A DNA stretch of 64,000 bases, taken from the NCBI GenBank assembly GCA_021018815.1, contig JAITYX010000003.1, positions 6,632,501-6,696,500 on the forward strand, given 5' to 3'. Source of the stretch: Talinum fruticosum. Lineage: Eukaryota > Streptophyta > Magnoliopsida > Caryophyllales > Talinaceae. Made by a program: the position numbers and the translations under genes. The notes beneath the pieces were generated by a model. The model saw only the letters and a program-made list of their open reading frames with translations. It had not been told where the DNA came from and did no database searches. How positions within the stretch are numbered: the stretch's first letter is position 1; the number at the start of each line of letters is the position of its first letter. Below, one piece after another: positions 10,807 to 22,250 of the stretch.

Positions 10807-12246
10807 TGTAGACACATAAAAAGTGTCATGTCTTTTCTATTTTATTTATTTGTTGGCCCGATGATGAAATCCCAAGTCCTGTTTGGCGATTTGGATGACA
10901 TACTCGTATTTGATTGGTGTGATCAAAGCCGGTAAACCACAAAGAACCCCCAGCACCAAATAAATAGCCTCTTGCCTTGGGTCGGTCTAGAAATCCCTTT
11001 TTCTTTCGGACGGTCGAAGCCTCCAGAGTCGGCGGAAGTTCGATGCCACATACGGGAATGTCCAGGCTCGGAATTCGCATTTTATTTTTCTTTCCAATCA
11101 AACACAGAGCTGAAGACCTCAAGTAGACGTTAGGCGTTGCATTTCATGATCACAAGTATCAAAGTGTTGCGTTTACGCTCCAAGATAATCCGCTGGAGAC
11201 TAGGAGCTTCCTCCCTATATGAAGTCACTTCATGGTCGGTGCCCCTACAATATTTTTCACTCAAAACGTTTTGTTTTGGCCGAGACTCCTATTGCATGAC
11301 AGAAAGGGCATGAATCCCTATAAGAGCACTACATGGTCGGCGTCTCTAACACTTTTCTCACCTTGAAACATTGTGTTTTGGGCTAAGGAATCCTATTGCA
11401 GCATGGAAGGCTCAAAGCCTTAGGTAAGACCTTGGTGGCTGACGCCCCTACCTCGATTCTATCCGGTTTTATTCTATTCTATCGGGTCATATCACTTTAG
11501 TTTTGGCCCATGTTTTTTGCTTAGCTACGGACGGCTGGCCGAGACTAACCCTAGATCATTTGTGACCTACTTTCCTCCCTATAAATAGAGAGCCTTGGCT
11601 CTTATTTCGATATGGCTTTCTCCTATGCGTTAAGCCGTAGAAAGCTAACCACAAACAAACTTTCCCTAAAACGTTACTCTACTAAAAAGTAACCTCAAAA
11701 GCTTCTTTCTTAAACACTACATCTATGAATCCTTACTAAGAGGTAATGAATATTCAATTATTCTGATCTCTTGGCATTTATTCAACTAATCGTTCCTACT
11801 ATTTACAAACTTATCCTCACAAAAGTCACAAAAAGCCTCTCTCTATTCACCATTGTCGCATCACCGGATCCAGATTAGTAGCTGGGACAACTTGAGGGCA
11901 CGGATCAATCTTCACAATGGTTATCTATTTTATTTTATGCTTTTATCGCTTTCCTTATTGTGGAGAAAGTTGTATCACTTTTAATTCCTCCCTGCCCAAT
12001 GTAATCTTTTTGGTTTCTCGCTTTTCTTTTCTTTTTGTTTTTGTTTTCTTTCTTTACCACTTTCTTTATCACTTTTCATATCTTCCTTTACCGCTTTTAT
12101 AATTATGTTTCGTTGCTTTTAATTTCGCTTCATGTTGTTTACTTATGTTTTGTGCATTATTTTAATTCACTTGCTCAAACTAGTAATGGTCGTCATTTGA
12201 CGAGGCGGAACATAGGGTTTATCCCTACGTTTCATACTCTCGCCAA
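10807..12246 (+). repeat. left part of the split Tat-like solo LTR
   Basis: This carries the 5' two-thirds of the LTR. It matches the reverse complement of 12900-14237, sharing the start block and the CCTACGTT...CCTCGCC block just before the break at 12246. Open stretches at 11917-12310 are pyrimidine-rich LTR sequence, not genes. Confidence 0.82.
11580..11588 (+). promoter_or_regulatory. TATA box of the split Tat-like LTR
   Basis: TATAAATAG is followed by AGAGCCTTGGC; the same block occurs in reverse orientation in both LTRs of the nested Tat element (13541-13548 and 35260-35267). Its conservation across three LTR copies supports a promoter role. Confidence 0.6.
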
Positions 12247-14237
12247 TGTAGGAACCACAGCTGGACGAGGCACGCCGAGCTTCCCCACTTGTGTCGGGTC
12301 ACTTTTTTAAGATTCATTTTGAAGATGCTTTTAGAAAGTCGATTTTAGAATGTAGGAATGAACCTTTTATTAAGATTTTCGAATTTTATTAAATCTAATT
12401 AGTCAAAATTTGAGTGGCGACTTTATTAGTTATTTTATTTTAACAATTATTTTCAGAATTTCCGAGATCTTATTTTTAATTGAGGAATAAATAAAACTAA
12501 GGTTTTGGTCCTGCAGTGAGGCTTTAGGGCTAGATTGGTGTGAAAAGATCAATCCGGACCGAAGCCTCACCTCCCGACCACCCGAGTACAAGTGGTAGCT
12601 CGTGCCGGGCGGTGGTAGGCATCGGCTAGAGGCGGGGCTGATGGAGTCAACCTCGGCCCACTGTCCCGGTTGGCGGATCCGAGAATCTCATCTTAATATT
12701 CTACAACCGAAACAACCGAGATGCTAATTTGAATAGAACAAAGCATAAAATAAGGGATTCGTCGATCGGTTTTTAGGAAAGAAAAACTAACAACATCAAA
12801 ATAAAAATTTGCTCCTCCGATCTTAGTATAGGTAAACTAAAACCCAAAAAGGCTAAAATGACTCCATCGGTCTTTGAACCGAGAATCGGATTCGTGGGCG
12901 AGGGTACGTAACGTAGGGAAAACTCTTCCATTCCGCCCGTCCGAAGCCGTCCATTACTAATTCGAGTAGTGTATTAAAATGATGTAAGATAAACCAGCAA
13001 GCGGCAACATGCTAAACGAAATTAAAGCAACCAAACGTAGTAAAGAAAGCAATAAAGAAAACGGTAAAGAAAGCGATAAAGAAAATAAAAGCGAAAAATA
13101 AAAGAATTACATTGGTCGGGGAGGAATTAAAAAGAGCGATTACATCTCTTAAACCACAATACAGAAAGTGATCAAAAACGAGAAAATAAATAAACCATTC
13201 GAAGGCCGAATAGTTACCCTCGAGTTGTCCCACCTTGCCGATCTAGATCTCCGCACTTGGATCTCTCGATGCAACGGCAACAAGTAAAAGAAAAGGGCTT
13301 ATTTTTGTAAAGTATGTGCGTAGGGTATGGTGACGATTAGTTGAATAAGTGCCTAGAGATTAGAACAATTGAATATTCTTTAGCTCTTTGAACGGATTCA
13401 ATGACGAGTAAGCAATAATTAGATGAATACTTAAGCTTAATTTCGACAGAGTAACGTTTAGATAAGAGAATTCTCGTTAGCTTTCCACGAGTGTGATGCT
13501 AAGGGAGGAAGTCTGTATCGGAATGAGAGCCAAGGCTCTCTATTTATAGGAGAGGACCTTAGTCACAAATGACCTAGGGTTTGCCTCCATTTAGCCATCC
13601 AAACAACTAAAAACAAATCGGGCCAAATCCTAAGCGATAGAACCGAATCGAAAGAGATAAAACCAGATAGAACAGGATGGCGTGCGCCGGCCAACCGAGC
13701 GCCCTAGGGTTTCATGTCCTAGTTATGTCTCCAAAGGACTCTCCAAGCCAAAATGCAGCATTCCACTTGATGCTTCTAGAAGGCAAGCGCCGGCCACAAC
13801 GTCATTTTGAGGGGGAAGCTTCTAGTCTCATGTGGGCTATCTTGTGAAGCTTAAACGCAACACTTTGGTGCTCCCGATCATGAAATGCAACGTCTTAACG
13901 TCGTTTTTAGGTCTTTAGCTCCTTGTACTCTAGATAAAAGTAGAATGTAGTATTCTGAACTTGGAATTTTCTAGCACACAACATTGGACTCCATTATCTC
14001 TTAAGGCTCAGCTCGGTTCTTGGATCGTCCAGAAAGAAAAGGGATTTATGGACCAACCAAAGCTAAAGGCTATTTATTTGGTGCTGGGGTTTTTTGTGGT
14101 TTATTAACTTATGTTGCACTAATCGATCATAGTCCGCTGTCCAAATCCTCAAACAGGACTTGGGATTTCATCATCGGGCCAACAAATAAAAATACGTAAA
14201 TAAAAAGTTAAGGGACGGCACTTTTTAGGTATCTATA
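12247..14237 (-). repeat. 3' LTR of Tat element
   Basis: Left boundary TGTAGGAACC and right boundary CTATA (TATAG on the minus strand, a decayed TGTAG). The right part matches 33290-33645 and 35172-35955, and the left part matches 27300-28155, in the same order, so those flank the insertions in the other LTR. Net lengths agree within 3 bp. Small open stretches, such as 13012-13233, are not genes. Confidence 0.88.
13541..13548 (-). promoter_or_regulatory. TATA box in Tat 3' LTR
   Basis: TATAAATA on the minus strand inside the LTR, in the context CCTATAAATAGAGAGCC. Confidence 0.55.
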
Positions 14238-14240
14238 GTT

Positions 14241-14252
14241 AGCCCCTACTTT
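14241..14252 (-). other. polypurine tract of Tat element
   Basis: The minus strand reads AAAGTAGGGGCT, three bases before the 3' LTR start at 14237. Purine-rich tracts of this form precede the LTR in Tat-lineage elements. Confidence 0.7.
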
Positions 14253-14861
14253 GACCGAGTCTAAAATATGAAGGGTCAAAGTAGACACTAAAGGATACTT
14301 ATCTCAATCTTTGTAAAGCGCTATGTGTTACTTAGAATTAGTTGTAATCGAATCTCAACTCCAAATGGGGGTCCGGACTTGATCACGATGCATATGTTCG
14401 AAGTCCGGTAAAAGGATCCTAAGCTTGGCTTGATCAAAGCCTGAAACTTGGTATATTTTGGTGGTGAAACTCCGATCATTCTTTGATTTGAAGCTTGGCT
14501 AAATAATCTGCTATGTTATTGCATAACTGAATTGACAAAAGTTCGAGTGTTTTACCCGAGTAATTCGAGTCAAAAACAAACCGATAAAACTGTTCGAAAA
14601 AGCTTATTAGTGGGCTCGGAAACTCCCACTTGCATGCACAAGGGGACAAAGATCACATGTCTCAGTTGGACAAGGCTGCATAGACTAGGGAGGTGGGCTA
14701 GGCTAGAAAGGTTGTCGCTAATTGGACCTCTCGGTGTCTCGTGACCGGTGCTTGGACAGCCTTTGGCAGGCGTGCCCCGGCATGTCCTGCCGGATCCCTT
14801 GGTTCCCCACTATTTGCTTGACTCTTATCTTATGTGCTTGGATGCCTTGACTGAATTTGCC
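14253..14861. other. Tat 3' region upstream of antisense unit 1
   Basis: Between PPT and the antisense TATA box. Small open stretches on the plus strand (14532-14744 and 14748-14957) show no recognised motif. This would be the promoter region of the antisense unit. Confidence 0.35.
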
Positions 14862-14869
14862 TATAAAAG
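14862..14869 (+). promoter_or_regulatory. TATA box of antisense unit 1
   Basis: TATAAAAG in the context CCTATAAAAGGG, about 120 bp upstream of the first readable exon of the PMD-like gene. Its strand is opposite to the retrotransposon polyprotein. A consensus match only; no expression evidence. Confidence 0.5.
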
Positions 14870-14990
14870 GGAGTGTATGGTGTGTTTCATTTGGCACACC
14901 AACTCTACTTCTTACTCTTGCTATTCTCTTGTGTTTCCTTGCTTTGCTCCTTCTTGAAAACTAGTTGGTTCTCAAAAACTTGTCTTCAAG

Positions 14991-17530
14991 ATATCCAAAA
15001 GAAAAGCTCATCCTGCTGGGAGGACTAGAGCAGAGAGTCTTATTCAAGACTCTTTCCTTGAGCGAGAATGGCGTCCTCAAAGGGAATGGAATCCAAGTGA
15101 CCTTCTAGTTGAGGTTGAAAACCATGTTTCCTCGCTGGCTATTTCCTCTTCGATAAGCTTGGCTTAAACTTCTTCATTTGCTCATTTAGAGTATCTCTTT
15201 TAACCAAAATCTTGTTGGATTTTGTCCTGCAGAAAGGCTCGATTCGAAGCAGTGGAGCGATCCCCAAGTTCATGGAAACATGTGAGAGGATGAACTTTCC
15301 TCTTGAGAATGTCATGTACAACGTCAGGTTTGGACCTCTTTACCTAGCTTTATACCATCTTACTAATAGGAGGAAGAGGGATCCCATTAGAGCCATTAGC
15401 GAGAGCTTATGGGATACTACCAAAACGTTCCATCTCCATTCAGGGAGATTACAATAACTCCTTTTGGTTTTGCTCTTTTGTCCGGTTTGGGCTTTTAAGG
15501 AGAACCTTTAGCTTACTAATGGAATTTGTACAAAAACCATGATTACCTCTGTCACCTCTTTGGCCCTGTAGTCGACAAATTTCCATATAATAATAACTTT
15601 AAATATATTGTTCTTTACGAGGTTTTAAGGATGTTGTTTTCTGGTCTCAACATTCTCCTCACCAACAAGTCGGGATCGTGCTTGCTCTTCTCTTGAGTAC
15701 GATCCTCTTTTCCGACCAGGCCGCTAAGGTTCATGTTCACTATTTGGTGAACTTAGTGGACCTAGATAAATTAAAGAAGCTAAGTTGGGGTGCTCCCGCA
15801 TACAATTGCCTCATTAAGGGTCTCTATGCTAATGTGCAAGTACACAAAATCGGAGCTAAACTCCACCAACTATCTTCCTTCAAATGGCTTATGGAAGATT
15901 ATTAAGGTATGCTCAAGTTCTCCGTTTTTCCAATATTTATACTTTTCATCTTGTGTGGATAAAAAGCCTTACTTGATTTGTCAAAATGTAGTTGTGGTTG
16001 TACGAATACTTCACGCATCCCTCTCCAGGCTCAATAAATCAACCTCGCATTTCCGGCCTCGTGTCATGGACCAAAGTCTATCTTCAATGTTCAAAGATTC
16101 ATGGAATAGACTTCTTAAGGTCAGCCCTCAATCGTGCGGACTCGGTATGCTTCTTCTCTTCTCATGCTTAAAAGAACTTTTTACCACATTTTTAGTCCTT
16201 TGACCTTGCCCACGGCCTGTGGGGCTGCCCGTGGAGGACTCCAGCCCTAAATTTTTGCTGTTTTTCATCCATTTTCTTGTTGCTCTTCACCCTTGCTAGC
16301 TGATTTCTTGATAATTCTTGTATGTAGGCCAATTTTTATCCTTGGGCCCAACTTCAACTTCCTCAAAGTGTCCTTGTGGCACAGAAATTGAGCAAAAGAA
16401 GGATCTTGTTTGAAGGTCCTTTTGGGTTTTGTTGGTATCTAGGGGAGAGGGTCACTCCTCAAATCGGGGTTAACACATGACCTTTGTTTATCCCGGCCAA
16501 TCCGCCTTCGACAATGTTCTACTTCCGTTCTCTTCCTCTAGATGAACAAGCAGCGGCTATGGTGGGGTATCCTTTTACCTCATTCTTAAACTTAAACACA
16601 TCTTACGCCCATCATGCGGCATGTATTATGACCCAATTAGTGAGTTTTCAATTTCTTTTTGTAATTTGAATTTCAGGTATAAAAATTAATCTTCATCTTT
16701 TGGCAGCTCACTTCAACCGATATCCATATCCTAAGTCTCAATGTGGATGTTACTCTTCCCGGGGACCGCCTCGTTTTGTAAGAATTCTAGAAATCCCGGA
16801 AGAGGAATGTGTTGGGTATCCCTTCCCTAGAAATTGGTAAGGGGTAAGAGTTATATGCTCTCTTTCCTTTAGTTGTTTGAAGATATTTCCTTTGCTAATA
16901 TTATCGAATAAATTTTGTAGTATAACCGGGAAAAATCTAGAGCCATATCCATTGGATTTCAGTCGACTCTTCGAGGAATCCAAAACTTCTTGACCGGGCG
17001 ATCTTTTCCTAATTTCCAGGTAAGTCTGATTAGTAGATTGATAATATTATTGAGCTTCTAATGATTTGCTAACCACTCTTTTGATCTTGTAGAGGCGCCA
17101 ATCTAGAGCTCCTTCTTTCGGTAGTCTCCCTAATGTCCCCGAGACACAATCTCATGCTCCCGATCAACAAGTACCTTCTAGTAGTAATGCTAGACAAAGT
17201 TCTTCACGGCATTGTTCATGGTGTGCACACCATAGGAGTGCTTCCGAGGCAGGACGTAACACATCCAGACCTAGCACTTCTAATGCGGGACCTAGTTATT
17301 CCTGGGAGAGTTTAAACATCCTACCTTTGTAGGCCTTTGATCGTCATAGGAATCCTCTTTATTTCCCTTAGTCTTCTTATAGCGGTCCATCCCATGAGAC
17401 TTCTCAATCTTGGGACCAAGGAGGAGCTCGTATCAAGGTGATGAGGGTGGCCGATTCTCTACGTCTATTTTAGATGACTTCGGGAATTATATCTTCGATG
17501 GTGATGCGTAAAAGACTCCTTGCTACTTCC
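14991..17530 (+). pseudogene. plant mobile domain (PMD)-like gene, antisense inside Tat element
   Basis: Plus-strand protein segments appear in order. 14991-15165 begins SKRKAHPAGRTRAESLIQDS; the start codon is ATA, probably a decayed ATG. 15233-15450 carries SESLWDTTKTFHLHSG, followed after a frameshift by EITITPFGFALLSGLGF and GEP. 15680-15900 carries SWGAPAYNCLIKGLYANVQ. 16484-17330 carries the C-terminal part. The TFHL-x-SGE-x-T-x-TPF...LLSGL and SWGAxAYxxL blocks are signatures of the plant mobile domain family. GT-AG introns are readable: donor TTAGTGAGTT near 16640 with acceptor TTGGCAG near 16707; and donor CCAGGTAAGTC near 17020 with acceptor TTGTAG near 17092. The C-terminus is Ser/Arg-rich. 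Stops and frameshifts make it a pseudogene. PMD genes are known both as host genes and inside plant transposons. Confidence 0.7.
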
Positions 17531-17969
17531 GTTGCTTACTCGATTAATAAATCCTTGAAGGGTGTTTGTTTATTAATGTATTATTTACTTTGTAATGAAG
17601 ACTCTTATGCAATGGGATGAAATGCGGGACTCGATTCTAAAAATGTGTTCTTTTATTTAATATGATACACAAAATCTAAGAAGAAAGTTGCAAAGACAAA
17701 ATTTTTAAAAATGCACTAGCCCCCATTCCCCCTAATGAAAATAATACAATGAAAAAATGAAAATCTCAAGTGCATGGTCCAAAAGAATAACATAGCATGC
17801 GCCATGGGTGGAGGCAATAAATAGTCCAAGGATTTCTTGGACCAAAGGAAACCACGAAATGGGCTAGGCCACAACTATGGCCGGTGACGACCACCTGAAA
17901 ATCCTAGGGCGGTTGGGATTGGTCGGTGATTAAGTTGCAGTAGGACTCCGAGAACTCCGAAAAAACCCC
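17531..17969. other. spacer between the two antisense units
   Basis: AT-rich with no coding signal; it holds the putative 3' end of unit 1 and the upstream region of unit 2. Confidence 0.35.
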
Positions 17970-17977
17970 TATAAATA
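17970..17977 (+). promoter_or_regulatory. TATA box of antisense unit 2
   Basis: TATAAATA in the context CCCTATAAATAGG, 102 bp upstream of the ATG at 18072. Its spacing to the ORF is similar to that in unit 1. Confidence 0.5.
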
Positions 17978-18071
17978 GGATCGATGCGATGCGGAAGAAA
18001 TATGAACTCAAATCTTTTCATCGAGCCAAACTAAAAAAAACACATCATATCTCCTTCTCACATTCAAAACC

Positions 18072-19680
18072 ATGAACTACATGACTGAGTTAACCCGGTG
18101 GATGCATGAGATGAGTAACATGGATAAATCCGAGTTAACCAATTATGGGTTGAATGTCCTATTTAGCATTTTCCAGGTGAAGATCTATTGGCCCTTCCTA
18201 AGAGCTAATGTGGGCTACTTGGGATCCTCACTACCATGTCTTCGGGTTCGGGGATAAGGAACCGTGCCCCCTGTCCGAAGAGTTCGATGCCATACTCGGC
18301 AGCTTTAGGCGAACAAAACCAGCTTGTTCTCAAATCTTTAGAAAACCTTCACGAGAAACATAAATACCTACTCAAAATTGAGTAATAAAAATCTAGGGTG
18401 AATTCTTATTGGGAACCGGGTGAGTTTGACCAATCCGATGAAGCACTATCGCAGCATGTATGACTATGCTGATCCAATTATCATCCCTAAGCGGTGAGCT
18501 ATCATAACTTGTATGATAGATGGATTCTTGCTAGTAAGAAGCCATGAAGACTTGGCGCCGGCGTCCCTACTAAATCTAGTGGAACAATTGGAGGATTATT
18601 GTTCCCTAACTCCACTAATAGTAGTTGAAACAATAATTGGCTTAGATCGAGTTGAAGCCAATGCTTAGAAGAATTTCCACGAGAGCCCCCTGTTATTGCA
18701 GGTAAGCACAAAAAACGAACAAAAGCAAGCGAGCGTGGATTGGTCGACAGCGCCAACTATAAGGCGGGTGTCCAGCACAACCGAGGCTGAGACACCTCCA
18801 GTTTGCGCCTAAAAACTCTAACTTTCGTTTTTGCTTCTTTGTTGCTATTTATTATGTTTTCGATTTTGCTCCTATTGGGCCTAAAAGAATTGAGCTTTGA
18901 CCGTGCAAGACACTAATATTTGATTTTGCATATATGATGTGCAGATCTAGTTAATGGAACATCTTAAGTTTGTTGATGCTCCTCCAAAGTTGGATATATA
19001 CCTAGCGACTCATTTCTCGCTAGCAAAACGAATACCAGTGGTAGCTTATCACCCTGCGTCTTAGTGGGAGGAATACCTTAGAAATCACAGACAACGATCT
19101 TCTATGGTATGTTAAACACTAGAAGGTGTCCCAGTTCAAAACACATACTGCACAGACACCCATTCATACGTCTACTCGGGCCTAAAAGAGAGCACGTATT
19201 ACTTGCCTAACCGTGTGTTGCGACAAATGGGTAGAGAGCAAGTAATTCCACTATTTGATTGTATATGGCCTGCTACCTTTGAACTTTTTCAAAGGGCATG
19301 GTAGCTCTAAACGGACCAGGTCGTGGCCCGATACTGGAGAGGTCCGCCGAGACTGCGACTCCTATAGACTTGCCGACGCCTGAAGGCAAACCTAACATTG
19401 CTGTTTCTCCCTATTAGCTAGAGTGGATAATAGAAGTAGATCCCGAACGCGGAAGTCACTAAGACTTAGAGAGATAGATCCGAGAAAAATGTCCATACTA
19501 CTACCCCTTTGCAAACTCGTGAAATAAACCCTCGGATGGCTACTGCGCTCGTCGAAGAGAAACCGAAGCCAAAGAACTTGAAGAAAGGAGGGCATGCCTA
19601 ATTCAAGAACTGAAAGAACGCACCCGAGATGAAGAAGCTGAGTCAAGCGATCCTAAGGGAAAGAATGTAAAGATAGAGTA
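18072..19680 (+). pseudogene. second antisense ORF relic, unidentified transposon-associated protein
   Basis: ATG at 18072 opens 61 codons, MNYMTELTRWMHEMSNMDKS and so on. Later segments on the same strand include YWEPGEFDQSDEALSQHV near 18410-18470, YYLPNRVLRQMGREQVIPLF near 19200-19255, and a charged tail with RRETEAKELEERRACLIQEL near 19560-19610 that looks coiled-coil, ending at a TAG at 19678-19680. The PNRVLRQMGxxQxIP motif resembles sequences common in retrotransposon-associated plant proteins, but I cannot assign a family with confidence. Several stops. It may be a second protein or the continuation of the PMD module. Confidence 0.5.
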
Positions 19681-20061
19681 GGGCTCAAACTCTTAGGATA
19701 GAATAAAAGAAAGGGAGGATTAGTTTTGCCTCTTTAGAGCAAGCATTTATTTTTATTTACAAGTAGTATGCTTACAATTATTTTCCTTTAGCTATGTATT
19801 TAGGTAAGTAGTAGGTTTACCTTTTATTAAATAAAAGTAAGTGTTATGTTAAACTATTATATTTTTATCGCTCACTTAGAGGTAAAAACAAATAGATAAA
19901 TTGGACTGCCTAATTGGACTACCTAGCGAATAAATGAACCGGATAATCAAAGGAAAACACAGAATATGAGGGATCACTATGGCCCGGCCAGCCCACCGTT
20001 GTTCGGGTGGTGGCCGGCGCCGCCTTGGCCTAGCCTGGTTGGGCTAGGCTCGGCCTACTAC
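19681..20061. other. junction between antisense unit 2 and Tat integrase end
   Basis: AT-rich with no ORF. It holds the convergent 3' ends of pol (minus) and antisense unit 2 (plus). Confidence 0.4.
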
Positions 20062-21150
20062 CTAGTGGTATGCTAGGCGTAATTCTTCTTCAATTGATCT
20101 ACGTTGGTGTACTTGGAAAATCTCTTCCCCGTCCAAATTAGTTAGTTTGACCACTACGCCCGGTAAAATTTGACTAAGTATAAACGAGCCTTGCCAGTTA
20201 GGCTTAAACTTTCCTCGCGGGTCCTGAATCGGTGCTCTTATCTCCTTAAGGACCAAATCCCCAATTTGAAAATTTCGAGGCTTAACCTTCTTATTAAATG
20301 CCTTGGATAAGCGAGCCTGGTATATTTGGACATTCCGTAAGGTGTTGACGCATCTCTCATCCAATAATACTAACTCCTCATAACGTGCTTTAGCTCATTC
20401 CGCTTTCGAATTCGGCTCTCAGCAATCATCCTTAACGAAGGTATGACAATCTCAATTGGAAGGACTGCTTCCATGCCATAAACTAAAGAATAAAATGTTA
20501 CTCCTGTAGAGGTTCTAATGGAAGTTCTATATCCCCACAAAGCAAAAAGAAATTTATGTGGCCAATCCTTATAGATAACTCGCCATTTTCTCCACTATTT
20601 TCTAAATATTCTTGTTAGCTGCCTCAATCGCTTCGTTAGTCCGAGGGTCATATGGGGAAGATTTGTGATGTTGGATTTTATACTTATCCAACAAATCCGT
20701 TACTTCCTTCTTAAAATAGCTACCAAGATCAATTATTAACTCGTGAGGCACCCCATAACGATATATTACATTACGGGTGATGAATTTAGCTACCGCTTCG
20801 ACGTCAAAGTTGTATAGGAAGCTGCCTCTACCCATTTGGTGAAGTAGTCGATTGCTACTAACACAAATTCATGACCACCTGTTCCTTTAGGAGTCACTTT
20901 GCTAATAATGTCTGTTCCCCAAACTAAAAATGGCCATGGTGAAGATAACGTTGTAAGAAATGACGGTGGTTGGTGTTGTAGATTTGCATACACCGACATT
21001 TATGGATCTTTATAACAAATTCATCACGATCGATGCCATGGTTGACCAGTAATAACCAAGCCTCCGAACTTTCTGGACCAACATTCTACCATTCATATGA
21101 GAGCTGCACTCCCCACCATGAATCTCCTCCATGATGCATTTTGCTTTATG
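20062..21150 (-). pseudogene. Tat integrase, broken
   Basis: Read on the minus strand. The zinc-finger region is near 21060-21130 (HGGECSSHMNGRMLVQKVRR, with partial HHCC). 20790-20999 gives PWPFLVWGTDIISK with the first catalytic Asp and VAIDYFTKWVEAASY. 20602-20835 gives RYGVPHELIIDLGSYF with the second Asp, then NEAIEAANKNI with the catalytic Glu. 20062-20364 is the C-terminal domain, KPRNFQIGDLVLKEI and so on, ending VHQRRSIEEELRLAYH. The catalytic triad is thus readable, but the Asn after the second Asp is Leu and the frame breaks at several points. The order fits Tat gypsy integrase. Confidence 0.88.
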
Positions 21151-21830
21151 TTGATTAATACAAAGTAAGCGAATCCCGAATTAGTTTTCTTGAACAGTTG
21201 CCTCCGATTGATGAAGAATTGGTAGCCAACATCCTGATGGCTCGTCGGGCTGTAGGTGTGGAGTCCAAGGGATACTCTCGTTTATCCAAATATCGATAAA
21301 TATCATCATACCAACTGGTATGGTCGGTATTAGATACTTCTAGTGTGCGGATGTGTACGGGATGACTCCGTCGCTTAATATAAATGGGCATTGAGTGAAT
21401 TCCAGTAGGGATAGTGATAATGGATTCTAACTTAGCTAATGCATTCGCAAATTGATTATCATCCCTCGGAATGTAGGTGAAAGAGATGTTCTCAAATTGT
21501 TTAGATAATTCCGTCAAGTATGCTTGGTAGGGTGTCAAGACTTCACTATGTACCTTCCACCTTTGTGAAATCTGGTTGATGATAAAATTGGAATCACCGA
21601 AAACCCTAATGTTCTTGACCCCGATCTCTGTTGCAGCCTAAAGTCCTGTGATACAAGCCTCGTACTAAAAGAATTCCTAGTCCAAATCCCTTCTTATTGG
21701 AAGCTCCATCGAAGTACATTGTCCAAACGTCCACCTTTACTTGCAAAATATCCTCATCCGGAAAGTCAAGATGTTCGGGTTGCGATTCAAGCACGAGCAA
21801 ATCAGCTAAGAATTCCTACACTATCCTTCC
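21151..21830 (-). pseudogene. second (archaeal-type) RNase H of Tat pol
   Basis: 21606-21800 reads VDVWTMYFDGASNKKGFGLG, the opening strand of an extra RNase H with its catalytic Asp. 21155-21538 reads FENISFTYIPRDDNQFANAL, its C-terminal motif with the last Asp, followed by a linker toward integrase. This module in addition to the gypsy RNase H is the defining trait of the Tat lineage. Stops separate the pieces. Confidence 0.82.
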
Positions 21831-22250
21831 TTTGATCACTTTTTGAGGAACGAACTTGAGTTTGAATTTTGATAGCATGACAATCCATCATGCTATCTTA
21901 CTGTTGATGGTCACTTGCTCAAGTATGTACTTAATAGGACCCACAGGTGCTACTAAATGTACCGTGTAGGCTAAAATATAGTGTTTGAGCTTCTTGGTAG
22001 CCTAGACTAATGCCAATGATGTCTTCTCTAATGGTGTGTATCTAGTCTCATAATCCAGGCACTTCTTGCTTAAATAGTAGATCGCACATTCTTCTTTTCC
22101 GTTTCGTTGAGCTAGCATGGCTCCTATAGTCAGTTTCCATTGTGGTGAGATATGGAGTAAAAGTTTCCCCGATTGGGGTGGAACTAACACTAAAGGATTA
22201 GCCAGGTATTCCTTAACCTTCTCGAATGCTTATTGACACTCAGTATCCCT
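21831..22250 (-). pseudogene. gypsy RNase H of Tat pol
   Basis: 22002-22190 reads WKLTIGAMLAQRNGKEECAI, YYLSKKCLDYETRYTPLEKT, the standard gypsy RNase H core following the RT thumb. A stop at the end of this piece and frameshifts toward 21830 break it. Confidence 0.82.

Noticed and set aside
10807..12246. Interpreting 10807-12246 and 35956-36613 as two separate LTRs of one element
   Set aside because: They are complementary parts of a single LTR, not two copies of the same part, and CTAGG flanks only the outer ends.
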